Source: Clostridiales bacterium UBA3953
GTDB lineage: Bacteria; Bacillota; Clostridia; Oscillospirales; CAG-272
Length of the DNA: 16,341 nt
Assembly (NCBI GenBank): GCA_002385415.1
Contig: DGDL01000095.1
Location: 1-16,341, forward strand
Reading direction: 5' to 3'
The position numbers and the translations under genes were made by a program. This document shows positions 1 to 6,444 of this stretch, in pieces. Position 1 is the first letter of the stretch; each line of letters begins with the position of its first letter. The notes beneath the pieces are model-generated. The model ran no database searches. It had not been told where the DNA came from and was given only the letters and a program-made list of their open reading frames with translations.

Positions 1-19
1 AGATGTGTATAAGAGACAG
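1..19 (+). other. Tn5/Nextera mosaic-end adapter remnant (not genomic)
   Basis: The first 19 bases equal the 19-bp transposon mosaic end used in Tn5 tagmentation libraries. The homology of the lactate dehydrogenase reading frame begins immediately after it, and the adapter puts an in-frame TAA at 10-12 in front of that frame. It is therefore untrimmed library sequence at a contig edge, not a biological element of this genome. Confidence 0.97.
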
Positions 20-825
20 GCTCAGGTTATAACAACGTCGATTTTAAAGCTGCATACGGGAAAATTCATGTTCTGCACGTGCCCGGTTACTCGCCTTATG
101 CCGTTGCCGAGCATACGATGGCACTTCTGCTCGCGCTCAACCGCAAAATCCACCGCGCGTATAACCGCACGCGCGACCATAACTTCTCAATAGTGGGCTT
201 CACCGGTTTCGACATGTACGGAAAAACTGTCGGTGTTATCGGCACAGGCCGTATCGGCAGGGTGTTTATCGACATCTGTCGCGGATTTGGCATGAATATT
301 ATCGCGTATGACCCTTTCCCCGCGACCGACAGCGGCATAGAGTATGTCGAGCTTGACGAGCTGTTTACCAGATCCGACATAATCTCGCTGCACTGCCCTC
401 TGACAAAAGACACTCATCATATCATCGACGAGCGCGCGCTTTCGCTGATGAAAGACGGTGTATTTATTATCAACACCTCGCGCGGCGCGCTAATCGATAC
501 CGAAGCACTGCTCGAGGCGATAAAGAGCCGTAAGGTCGGCGCCGTCGGTCTTGACGTGTATGAGGAAGAAGCCGACTTTTTCTACGAAGACATTTCGGGT
601 GATATACTCGAAGACGACAAGCTCGCGCGCCTGCTCACGATGCCTAACGTGCTGGTGACCGCTCACCAAGCATTTTTGACCCGCGAAGCGCTGGACAACA
701 TCGCGCGCACCACACTCGATAACCTCAAAGCGTTCTTTGCTGACGAGCCGCTGCCCAACGAAATCTGCTACTATTGCGGTAAAATTGAGACCTGCAACCG
801 ACTGCACAAAGAGCGCTGCTTTTAA
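20..825 (+). CDS. ldhA: D-lactate dehydrogenase (fermentative), 5'-truncated
   Basis: NAD-dependent D-2-hydroxyacid dehydrogenase that reduces pyruvate to D-lactate in the cytosol, recycling NADH during fermentation. The frame is open from the first base after the adapter; the first visible residues, SGYNNVD, match E. coli LdhA around residue 77, so about 76 N-terminal residues are missing and the ATG at 79 is internal. Visible signatures are the segment RTRDHNF before the nucleotide fold, the NAD-binding GVIGTGRIG, and the three catalytic residues in family context: Arg in NTSRGALID, Glu in GLDVYEEE and His in TAHQAFLT. The FYED segment in the 'DFFYEDISGD' region is typical of the LdhA subgroup. 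Unusual: after the normal end (LPNEI) there is a cysteine-rich tail CX2CX5CX3HX3C ending in CF. The next gene starts 20 bp downstream, so the two are probably co-transcribed. Confidence 0.93.
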
Positions 826-845
826 TTCATCTTTGGAAGGACAAC

Positions 846-1820
846 ATGTATACTGCATCTAAAATTTACAAAGACGTTTCAAAAGAAGAAGCACAGACAA
901 TAATTTCCCACCATTTTCCGGGCGCAAAGATAGTAGAATATACGCCCGTCGGCGGCGGGCTGTTTAACACTACCTACAAAGTTGTCACAGACAAGCTATC
1001 GCAAGCACTTGTGCTGCGTGTCGGGCCGGTCAACCGCGAGCTGCTTTTGCCCTACGAGCGACACCTCATGGACGCCGAGGCACATGTTAATCAGCTTCTC
1101 ACCGAAGCCGGCATACCGACGCCAAAGCTTGTCGCATGCGACACGACAAAAACCGTCATCGACCGCGACTATATGATAACCGAGTACATGGACAGCGTCG
1201 CGCTCTGCGACGGATCGGTGCCCGAGGAATGCCGCGACGCGCTATACGAGGAGTCGGGCCGCATCATGCGGAAGTTTCACGAAATAAAAGGCGAGCGTTT
1301 CGGCAGAATCGGCGACTTTTATGACGGCAAAGTGTATGACAGCTGGCCCGAGTTTCTTTTGGCGCATATTGCCGAAATCGGACAGCTTTGCATCGAGCGG
1401 GACGTATTCGAGCACGAGTTTATCGGCAAAGTACTTGATATGTACAGCCGCTGCGTTCCTTTGTTTGAGGATATAGTCGAGCCGCGGCTGACCCACGCCG
1501 ATATATGGGCCGGCAACATCCTCGTCAAGAAATTCGACGACACCTGGCATGTTACGGCGATCATCGACGCCGACCGGGCGGTTTACGGCGATATCGACTT
1601 TGAGCTCGGCTCGCCGTGGATAATGGGAGAGCCATTTTTCCGCGGCTACGGTCCGGTACCTGACAGCCCTGACCGCCGCAAGCGAATGAAACTTTACTGC
1701 CTTATGTACAACCTTATTGACACATACGTCTGGCGCGTGGAGTATTGCAACGACCATGAGTACAGCGTCAACCGCCAGCGCGCCTATGATACGCTTCAGT
1801 GGCTGTATGAAAATGTTTAG
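846..1820 (+). CDS. Aminoglycoside-phosphotransferase-fold kinase (APH family), substrate unknown
   Basis: 324-residue cytosolic kinase of the APH/choline-kinase fold (phosphotransferase enzyme family). The glycine-rich loop region GGGLFNTTYKV lies at about residues 36-46, with the strand LVLRV at 56-60 where Arg58 takes the usual ATP-lysine position. The Brenner-type catalytic motif HADIWAGN spans 217-224 (Asp219 catalytic, Asn224 metal), and the second metal site is Asp241 in IIDAD. This family phosphorylates small hydroxyl or amino compounds (aminoglycosides, macrolides, homoserine, fructosamines); the sequence does not say which. The start at 846 has the ribosome site GGAAGG at 835-840, five bases upstream. 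Only 20 bp separates it from ldhA, suggesting one transcript. I would not call it a resistance gene: it lies in a housekeeping context with no mobile element nearby. Confidence 0.85.
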   Translation: MYTASKIYKDVSKEEAQTIISHHFPGAKIVEYTPVGGGLFNTTYKVVTDKLSQALVLRVGPVNRELLLPYERHLMDAEAHVNQLLTEAGIPTPKLVACDTTKTVIDRDYMITEYMDSVALCDGSVPEECRDALYEESGRIMRKFHEIKGERFGRIGDFYDGKVYDSWPEFLLAHIAEIGQLCIERDVFEHEFIGKVLDMYSRCVPLFEDIVEPRLTHADIWAGNILVKKFDDTWHVTAIIDADRAVYGDIDFELGSPWIMGEPFFRGYGPVPDSPDRRKRMKLYCLMYNLIDTYVWRVEYCNDHEYSVNRQRAYDTLQWLYENV

Positions 1821-1873
1821 AGGCTGCATGCCGAAAACATTGCTACAATCATAACCCGCACAAAAACATAAAC

Positions 1874-1889
1874 GCCCCCTTTCGGGGGC
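1874..1889 (-). terminator. GC hairpin, second element of convergent terminator region
   Basis: Perfect 6-bp stem GCCCCC/GGGGGC with a TTTC loop. On the minus strand it is followed by GTTTATGTTTTT, so it could act as a second terminator for the ferritin-like gene. On the plus strand no T-tract follows. Confidence 0.55.
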
Positions 1890-1897
1890 AAAAAGGA

Positions 1898-1921
1898 GGG
1901 GGGACAGAAATCTGTCCCCCC
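1898..1921 (-). terminator. Long G-rich palindrome, probable terminator of the ferritin-like gene
   Basis: Perfect 11-bp inverted repeat GGGGGGACAGA / TCTGTCCCCCC with a 2-base centre. Read on the minus strand it lies 27 bp after the stop of the ferritin-like gene and is followed by TCCTTTTT, the pattern of an intrinsic terminator. The GGGGACAGA/TCTGTCCCC core also resembles dispersed REP-type palindromes of many bacteria, so it may be a repeat recruited as a terminator. Confidence 0.65.
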
Positions 1922-1948
1922 TGCACAATATTTTAAGCGCTATAACGC

Positions 1949-3211
1949 CTAAACGGTTGCGGGCTCACGCACACAGCGCGCAATTTGGGTATTGTCGCAA
2001 TGCCTGTCACGCAATTCGGCAACGGGGTTCTCTTTCGATTCGGCGCGATAGTCCTGTCCGAGCTTGTTGATGTGAAGCTGAATTACATTGTGGCTCGCCA
2101 CGCTGCCGACGTCGCGGTTGACCTTCATCTGATAATTGAAGAACTCGGCGTCGGTCGGCATCTCGTCAACCTGCTTGTAGTTTTCACGATAAGCCGTCAG
2201 CGTGATCTGGCTGCCGAGTACCGAACGCACATAATCGCGAGTGTCATGGAATCTCAGCAGTTCGGGGAACTCGCCGCCGTTGGGGATAACTTCCTGCCAC
2301 TCCTTGCCCTCATAGGTTTTGAGCATTTCCGCCACTTTGTGGAGGTGCGCGATTTCCTGCAAGAGGTGCATCTCCCAGATCGAGCGGATGTTGGGGCAAA
2401 CCTCGTCTTTGTAGAACGAGTAGTAGAGATAGCACTCCACATACTCGTGGAGAAGCAGGTTTTCAAGCCATGTGCAGCGCGGGTCGAGCAGCGAGCCGTA
2501 ATGGGTCACATGCTGCTCCTCGATCATCGCTATTTCCATATAAAGCTGGCGACCGAGGTCATAGCCGTAATAGTTGCCAAGGTTCATATAAAAGTTCATG
2601 GTCTGCTGCTCGCCGGCGGTGATTATCAGAGTGTTGAGCAGCGTGCGAATGTCTGCCTTTTTGGCGTCTATTGAGTACCTAATAGACTCGTACGGATGGC
2701 GATGCTCGGCTATGGTCGGCCTGCCGGGCGTAATGTCAACATAGTTTTGGACTATCTGGTGGGCCGGTATGCCCATATCAAAGTCCAGCAGGTTTGCATA
2801 GCGGTAAAGATGGTCAAAGTCCTCCAGCAGCGCAAAATCGAGCGCCTGCTTAACGTAAGGGTCGGGCTCGTTCTGCGCAAGCCACGCTGTAAGGTCGACG
2901 GCCACATGCTCGTAACCGATGGTGGTTTCGAGCACCGATTCGTCGAGCGGCTTCAGCCAGTTTATATGCTTTTGTTGCTGCTGCTCGATCCGGCGGGTCA
3001 GCGCAACCTCGCGGCGGATGTCGTTGTTGTCGCAGTTGCGGTTAAACTGATGTTTGAACATCACGGCCTCGACTTCGATACCGTTCATGAGTATCACGCG
3101 AAGCCTTGTATAGGGGTCGACTGTGTTTTTGTCATACGGCTTTGGATACATCGTGTTCCAATCCATTATGCCGTCTTCGACCTTCATCGGCGTTTGATTA
3201 AACGGGTTCAT
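1949..3211 (-). CDS. Ferritin-like (diiron-type) protein of unknown function
   Basis: 420-residue soluble, mostly helical protein without signal peptide or membrane segment. It has the hallmarks of a ferritin-like four-helix carboxylate bundle: E101 in YEHVAVD, the EDFDH block at 130-134, E201 in GEQQT, ExxH at 231-234 (EEQH), HEYVE at 255-259, and a second ExxH at 286-289 (EIAH). Glutamates and histidines spaced this way usually bind two iron or manganese ions. I recognise it as a conserved hypothetical of Clostridia, not as a named enzyme; peroxide or oxygen reduction is a guess. The start at 3211 is chosen because AAGGAG lies at 3218-3223, six bases upstream; the open frame to 3343 runs through the preceding terminator hairpin and is not translated. 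A 12-bp palindrome sits 48 bp upstream of the start. Stop is TAG. Confidence 0.72.
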   Translation of the reverse strand: MNPFNQTPMKVEDGIMDWNTMYPKPYDKNTVDPYTRLRVILMNGIEVEAVMFKHQFNRNCDNNDIRREVALTRRIEQQQQKHINWLKPLDESVLETTIGYEHVAVDLTAWLAQNEPDPYVKQALDFALLEDFDHLYRYANLLDFDMGIPAHQIVQNYVDITPGRPTIAEHRHPYESIRYSIDAKKADIRTLLNTLIITAGEQQTMNFYMNLGNYYGYDLGRQLYMEIAMIEEQHVTHYGSLLDPRCTWLENLLLHEYVECYLYYSFYKDEVCPNIRSIWEMHLLQEIAHLHKVAEMLKTYEGKEWQEVIPNGGEFPELLRFHDTRDYVRSVLGSQITLTAYRENYKQVDEMPTDAEFFNYQMKVNRDVGSVASHNVIQLHINKLGQDYRAESKENPVAELRDRHCDNTQIARCVREPATV

Positions 3212-3258
3212 ATCTGTCTCCTTTTTATTTAAGGATTCAGACAATATTATTCTCAAGG

Positions 3259-3270
3259 CTGTCGCGACAG
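3259..3270. promoter_or_regulatory. 12-bp perfect palindrome, candidate operator
   Basis: CTGTCGCGACAG is a perfect palindrome between the terminator hairpin of the upstream GNAT gene and the ribosome site of the ferritin-like gene. Its position in the only available promoter interval makes an operator plausible. No convincing -35/-10 pair could be fixed around it. Confidence 0.35.
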
Positions 3271-3297
3271 ATACGCAAATGCTGCGAGGAAAAACAT

Positions 3298-3354
3298 GCT
3301 CCGGCCACCACGGTTTTCCAAAAACAATCATTACCGAAAACATACAGCCGGAGC
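3298..3354 (-). terminator. Inverted-repeat terminator after the GNAT operon
   Basis: Outer arms GCTCCGGC (3298-3305) and GCCGGAGC (3347-3354) pair over 8 bp, with inner arms GTTTTC (3313-3318) and GAAAAC (3336-3341). On the minus strand the stem is followed by ATGTTTTTCC, consistent with termination of the GNAT operon 20 bp after its stop. The plus side is also T-rich, but no plus gene ends here. Confidence 0.6.
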
Positions 3355-3374
3355 GATTTTTATTTTTTTATTAT

Positions 3375-3896
3375 TTAATCAAAACGCCACTCGTCGCGGC
3401 AAAGCTCATAGTAAACCTGTGACCGCAGCTCGCCAAGCCGGTTTTTCCAGGAGCTGTATTCAACCTTTACCTTGCGAAATCCCAGTTTTTCATATACATG
3501 CTGTGCGCGCGTGTTTTTAAGATTGGTGTCAAGCGCGATTTTTTCAAAACCGTATGTACTAAACAGCTCGCGGATAAACATTTTCAACAGCTGCGTGCCA
3601 AATCCGCGATTTTGCTTTGAAAAATCGCAGATTTTTATGCCGATTTGGGCGGTTTTTCCGCCTATATCGCGGTAGTTCATCTCGCCAATAGGCACACCGT
3701 CAAGCTCTATTATGCAGCGCCGCGAGCTGTCGGTATCGCTTTCAAGCAACTTACGCACCTGTTCGGGCGTCGTACCGATGCCGAGCGGGAATCCCGCATG
3801 CGCCATAATTTTCCCATCGCTGCACCAGCCGGAAAGCAGCTCGGCGTCGCTCGGCTCTGCGCCGCGTATCACCAGCTTTCCGTCCCTTATATGCAT
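3375..3896 (-). CDS. GNAT N-acetyltransferase (RimJ/RimL or AAC(6')-like)
   Basis: 173-residue cytosolic GNAT-fold enzyme that transfers acetyl from acetyl-CoA to an amine; acceptor unknown. Acetyl-CoA-binding motif A is QNRGFGT at residues 95-101 (the Q/RxxGxG/A pyrophosphate loop), and motif B is NTRAQHVYEKLGF at 128-140. The full length fits single-domain RimJ/RimL and 6'-aminoglycoside-type acetyltransferases. Its ATG lies one base after the TAA of the upstream double-GNAT gene, with AAAGGTGAT just ahead, so it is the second gene of an operon and probably translationally coupled. A hairpin 20 bp after the stop ends the transcript. Confidence 0.88.
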   Translation of the reverse strand: MHIRDGKLVIRGAEPSDAELLSGWCSDGKIMAHAGFPLGIGTTPEQVRKLLESDTDSSRRCIIELDGVPIGEMNYRDIGGKTAQIGIKICDFSKQNRGFGTQLLKMFIRELFSTYGFEKIALDTNLKNTRAQHVYEKLGFRKVKVEYSSWKNRLGELRSQVYYELCRDEWRFD

Positions 3897-3897
3897 G

Positions 3898-5088
3898 TTA
3901 TATCACCTTTTCAAAAGTAATGCCCATGCAAGCAGTGCCGTCGCCGGTCGTGCACTCGCCGCGCCCCGCTATCCTAAAGCCACAACTTTCATATAATGCG
4001 CGCGCCGGTATATTGTCCTCGGCCGCGTATATCTCAATGCGCCGCAGCCCACGCTCGCGAAATACTCCCTCTGCAAATCCCACGGCAAAACGCCCAAGCC
4101 CGCGCCGCGCATACCGCGGGTCTATCACAAGCACGTTTATTGTGCCGGCATCGCCGTCAAATCCGCCGAGCCTCAGCCATCCTGCCGGTTGCTCGCCGGA
4201 ATAGATTGCAAATGCCCGCTCACCTCTGTTTGTCCAGTTTTGATATGCCGAAATCCAAACCGGCAAATCCGTCTGCCGCTCGTGCATCACCTCAAGAATT
4301 TCCGGCAAGTTCATCAACCTGTGAATGTACGGCAGATGTGACGGGTGAAGCGGACGCGCCTGCGGGCCGTCCACGACCGGCGGAAACGCCCCGTCAAACT
4401 CGCGCGCCTCGCCCATGTCAAGCTCATACACCGGCGAATAGTAATATTTTCCACCTGCAGCCGCGCTCAGATACCCTAAAACAAGCTCCTTTGCCATAAA
4501 TGCGGGGAAGTTTTTGCCGTCGTGTGTGGTTACGGCAAACTCTTTTGCCTCTTTGTAGCCCAGCCGCGGGTAATACCACGGATGGCCGTATAAAAATATT
4601 GCGCCCCAGCCGGCCGACCGGGCTATCTCCTCGGCGCGGGACAACAGCGCCTTGCCAATTCCCATGCGCTGATACTCCGGCAGCACCGAAAGCGGACCGA
4701 AGACCAGGGCGGGAATAAACTCACCCGACGGGGTTTTTACATACGCGGCTGTAAACATGACATTGCCGACTATATGGCGCTGGCCGAGCAGCTCGCACTC
4801 GGCAACAAGGTCAAGCTCCGGTATAAATTCCGGTGCCGCCCTCAGTTTTCGGACAAGCAGATGCTCGTCGCAGGGGATGCCGTCGCGCGCCAGTTTTTCA
4901 GCGTTGAAAAATGCCCTGCGGGTCAGGTTTTCCACCGCTGCATAATCGTCCGGATGCTCCCGCCGCACTGTAATCGCAAGGCCGTTTGCAAGCTTGGTTT
5001 TATACGGCTCAGTTTCGGGAGGATAATTGCATCGAGGTTTAACGTGGTTTATGTAAAAGCTGCGAAAATCGCTAAACTCACTGTTCAT
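3898..5088 (-). CDS. Tandem two-domain GNAT acetyltransferase
   Basis: 396-residue cytosolic protein with two GNAT modules. The N-terminal module (about 38-190) has motif A QRMGIGKAL at 140-148, preceded by FGPLSVLPEY and followed by GHPWYYPRLGY, as in YhbS-type N-acetyltransferases. The C-terminal module (about 243-396) has motif A ARRGLG at 327-332 and motif B DNIPARALYESCGF at 358-371. Both acetyl-CoA loops look intact, so both halves may be active. The substrate is unknown. ATG at 5088 is preceded by AAAGGAG with good spacing, and a consensus promoter lies about 57 bp upstream. It is the first gene of a two-gene operon with the GNAT at 3375-3896. Confidence 0.88.
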   Translation of the reverse strand: MNSEFSDFRSFYINHVKPRCNYPPETEPYKTKLANGLAITVRREHPDDYAAVENLTRRAFFNAEKLARDGIPCDEHLLVRKLRAAPEFIPELDLVAECELLGQRHIVGNVMFTAAYVKTPSGEFIPALVFGPLSVLPEYQRMGIGKALLSRAEEIARSAGWGAIFLYGHPWYYPRLGYKEAKEFAVTTHDGKNFPAFMAKELVLGYLSAAAGGKYYYSPVYELDMGEAREFDGAFPPVVDGPQARPLHPSHLPYIHRLMNLPEILEVMHERQTDLPVWISAYQNWTNRGERAFAIYSGEQPAGWLRLGGFDGDAGTINVLVIDPRYARRGLGRFAVGFAEGVFRERGLRRIEIYAAEDNIPARALYESCGFRIAGRGECTTGDGTACMGITFEKVI

Positions 5089-5144
5089 GGCTGCTCCTTT
5101 GCCACATCTGGGTTAATTTAAGCAAAGTTTACCTTGCATTGCGC

Positions 5145-5173
5145 AGTATAACACCGCCGCTTTGGACTGTCAA
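5145..5173 (-). promoter_or_regulatory. Consensus sigma-70/SigA promoter of the GNAT operon
   Basis: On the minus strand TTGACA (5168-5173) and TATACT (5145-5150) are separated by 17 bp. Transcription would start near 5138, giving a leader of about 50 nt before the ATG at 5088. Confidence 0.85.
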
Positions 5174-5269
5174 GCGCAAAAAACGACTATAACTATACTT
5201 TCCCGCTTGCGTAAACAGCGGAAATGATATAACATTGTTAAAAGCAAAGCGCATAACTTTATCAACCGT

Positions 5270-5275
5270 TATAAT
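5270..5275 (+). promoter_or_regulatory. Candidate -10 box for the plus-strand GNAT gene
   Basis: A perfect TATAAT lies 60 bp before the chosen ATG at 5336. No good -35 is found at 16-18 bp upstream, so the call is tentative. If correct it excludes the upstream ATG at 5276 as the start. Confidence 0.35.
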
Positions 5276-5335
5276 ATGCCCGCACTAAACAATATTTGCG
5301 GCAAACTCCACATTAAAAGAGGGTTAAACGCAGCC

Positions 5336-5842
5336 ATGAAACTGCTGATAAGACGCGCCGGCACTTTTGACGCGCGAGCGATAGCCGAAATAATGTGCTC
5401 GTCATGGCAATCTGCTTATAAAGACATAATTTTACCCAAAGAGCTTGCACGCCATACGGACATTGAGGCACGGACCGCGCTTTTTGAGAGGCTTATTTTC
5501 ACAGGCACGGACAATTTCCTGATTGCATTTGACGGCGACAAGCCCTGCGGTGTGTGCTCGTTTTGCTTGAGCCGCGACCCTGATATGGACGGCTGGGGCG
5601 AGATTGTGGCTATCTATGTAATCGAAGACTATTGGGGCAAAGGAGTTGGCCGCGCGCTCATGGATGCCGGAATTTCGGGACTGCGGGAACTTGGCTGCAG
5701 CCATATTATGCTCTGGACACTCAAGGCAAATGCGCGGGCAAGAAAATTTTACAAAAAATACGGCTTTCATGTTGACGGAAGCGAAAAGGACAGTGGCATC
5801 TGCGGCTTGCGCGAGGTGCGATACAGAATTGTGCTAAATTGA
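5336..5842 (+). CDS. GNAT N-acetyltransferase
   Basis: 168-residue single-domain GNAT enzyme, acetyl-CoA dependent, acceptor unknown. Strand 4 and motif A read GEIVAIYV then YWGKGVGRALM (99-109), and motif B is ANARARKFYKKYGF at 131-144, a classic family signature. I prefer the ATG at 5336 over the one at 5276: homology starts at LLIRRAG, AGAGGG lies upstream at 5318-5323, and a TATAAT box overlaps the 5276 region. It stands alone between divergent and convergent neighbours and ends at a shared bidirectional terminator. Confidence 0.87.
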   Translation: MKLLIRRAGTFDARAIAEIMCSSWQSAYKDIILPKELARHTDIEARTALFERLIFTGTDNFLIAFDGDKPCGVCSFCLSRDPDMDGWGEIVAIYVIEDYWGKGVGRALMDAGISGLRELGCSHIMLWTLKANARARKFYKKYGFHVDGSEKDSGICGLREVRYRIVLN

Positions 5843-5905
5843 GCGGCATAATCGGCTCTAGTACACCACTGCTTGTTTTAGTGAATATAATGGGCTATAA
5901 TAAAA

Positions 5906-5929
5906 GCGCGCCCGTTCAGTCGGACGCGC
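5906..5929. terminator. Bidirectional intrinsic terminator
   Basis: Arms GCGCGCCCG (5906-5914) and CGGACGCGC (5921-5929) pair over 9 bp with one mismatch and a 6-base loop. The plus side is followed by ATGTTTATTTTTTT and the minus side by TTTTATT. It sits between the convergent stops at 5842 (+) and 5942 (-) and can serve both genes. Confidence 0.8.
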
Positions 5930-5941
5930 ATGTTTATTTTT

Positions 5942-6400
5942 TTACTGTGTCACAATTTCATACGGCCAGTCTATGATACCGCCGAACTCCTTGACATTTG
6001 TGTAACCGAGCTCCGCCAGCGCCTGTGCGGCGATTTTGCTGCGCCGCCCGCTGCGGCAGTAAACGAGTATAAGCTTGTCTTTTTCGGGCAGCTCATCTTC
6101 GGCCCGCTCGCCTATCTCATTATAGGGAATGAGCATCGAGCCTTTTATATGCCCATCCGCATATTCTTCAGGCGTACGCACGTCAAGTACAACATAATCG
6201 CTTTCGCTGTCCATGAGCTGTTTTGCCCTTTGTGCCGAAATGCTCACGTAAACCGCATCCCCTTTCTTGGGAACAAATGTTTCGCTTGTTGTATCGTCCG
6301 TTACGAGCTGCACCTCGGCGACAGAACCTGTGCCCGCACAGCCGGCAATCAATACTGCCGCTGCCGCCGCCAGTGCCGCAAACATGAGTTTTACTGTCAC
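5942..6400 (-). CDS. Rhodanese-domain lipoprotein
   Basis: 152-residue predicted surface lipoprotein with one rhodanese domain, a sulfurtransferase that carries sulfane sulfur on a cysteine. It begins with a short lysine-containing, alanine-rich hydrophobic stretch and the lipobox LIAGC, so Cys21 would be lipidated and the protein anchored outside the membrane. The rhodanese domain (about 50-152) opens with YVVLDVRTPEEY and has the active loop CRSGRRS with Cys115. I chose the GTG at 6400: AGGAGG lies 15 bases upstream (a long spacing), and it gives a proper signal peptide. The ATG at 6493 would overlap the upstream gene and add 31 charged residues. It follows the CoA-disulfide reductase/rhodanese gene by 44 bp, so the pair forms a sulfur-handling operon, one partner inside and one outside the cell. 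Confidence 0.82.
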   Translation of the reverse strand: MTVKLMFAALAAAAAVLIAGCAGTGSVAEVQLVTDDTTSETFVPKKGDAVYVSISAQRAKQLMDSESDYVVLDVRTPEEYADGHIKGSMLIPYNEIGERAEDELPEKDKLILVYCRSGRRSKIAAQALAELGYTNVKEFGGIIDWPYEIVTQ

Positions 6401-6444
6401 TTTGCCGCTTTTCCGCCTCCTTCTGTTTGCGCCCGGTATAAAAT

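Noticed and set aside
846..1820. Aminoglycoside resistance gene
   Set aside because: Only the kinase fold is shared; the family is broad and there is no mobile or resistance context.
1242..1928. 228-codon minus-strand open frame
   Set aside because: Antisense to the phosphotransferase, which has intact catalytic motifs, and it runs through the terminator palindromes.
1985..3232. Two long plus-strand open frames
   Set aside because: They mirror the ferritin-like gene, which has a proper ribosome site and conserved metal-binding motifs on the minus strand.
3212..3343. 44-codon upstream extension of the ferritin-like gene
   Set aside because: It reads through a terminator hairpin, and the ideal AAGGAG site sits just before the ATG at 3211.
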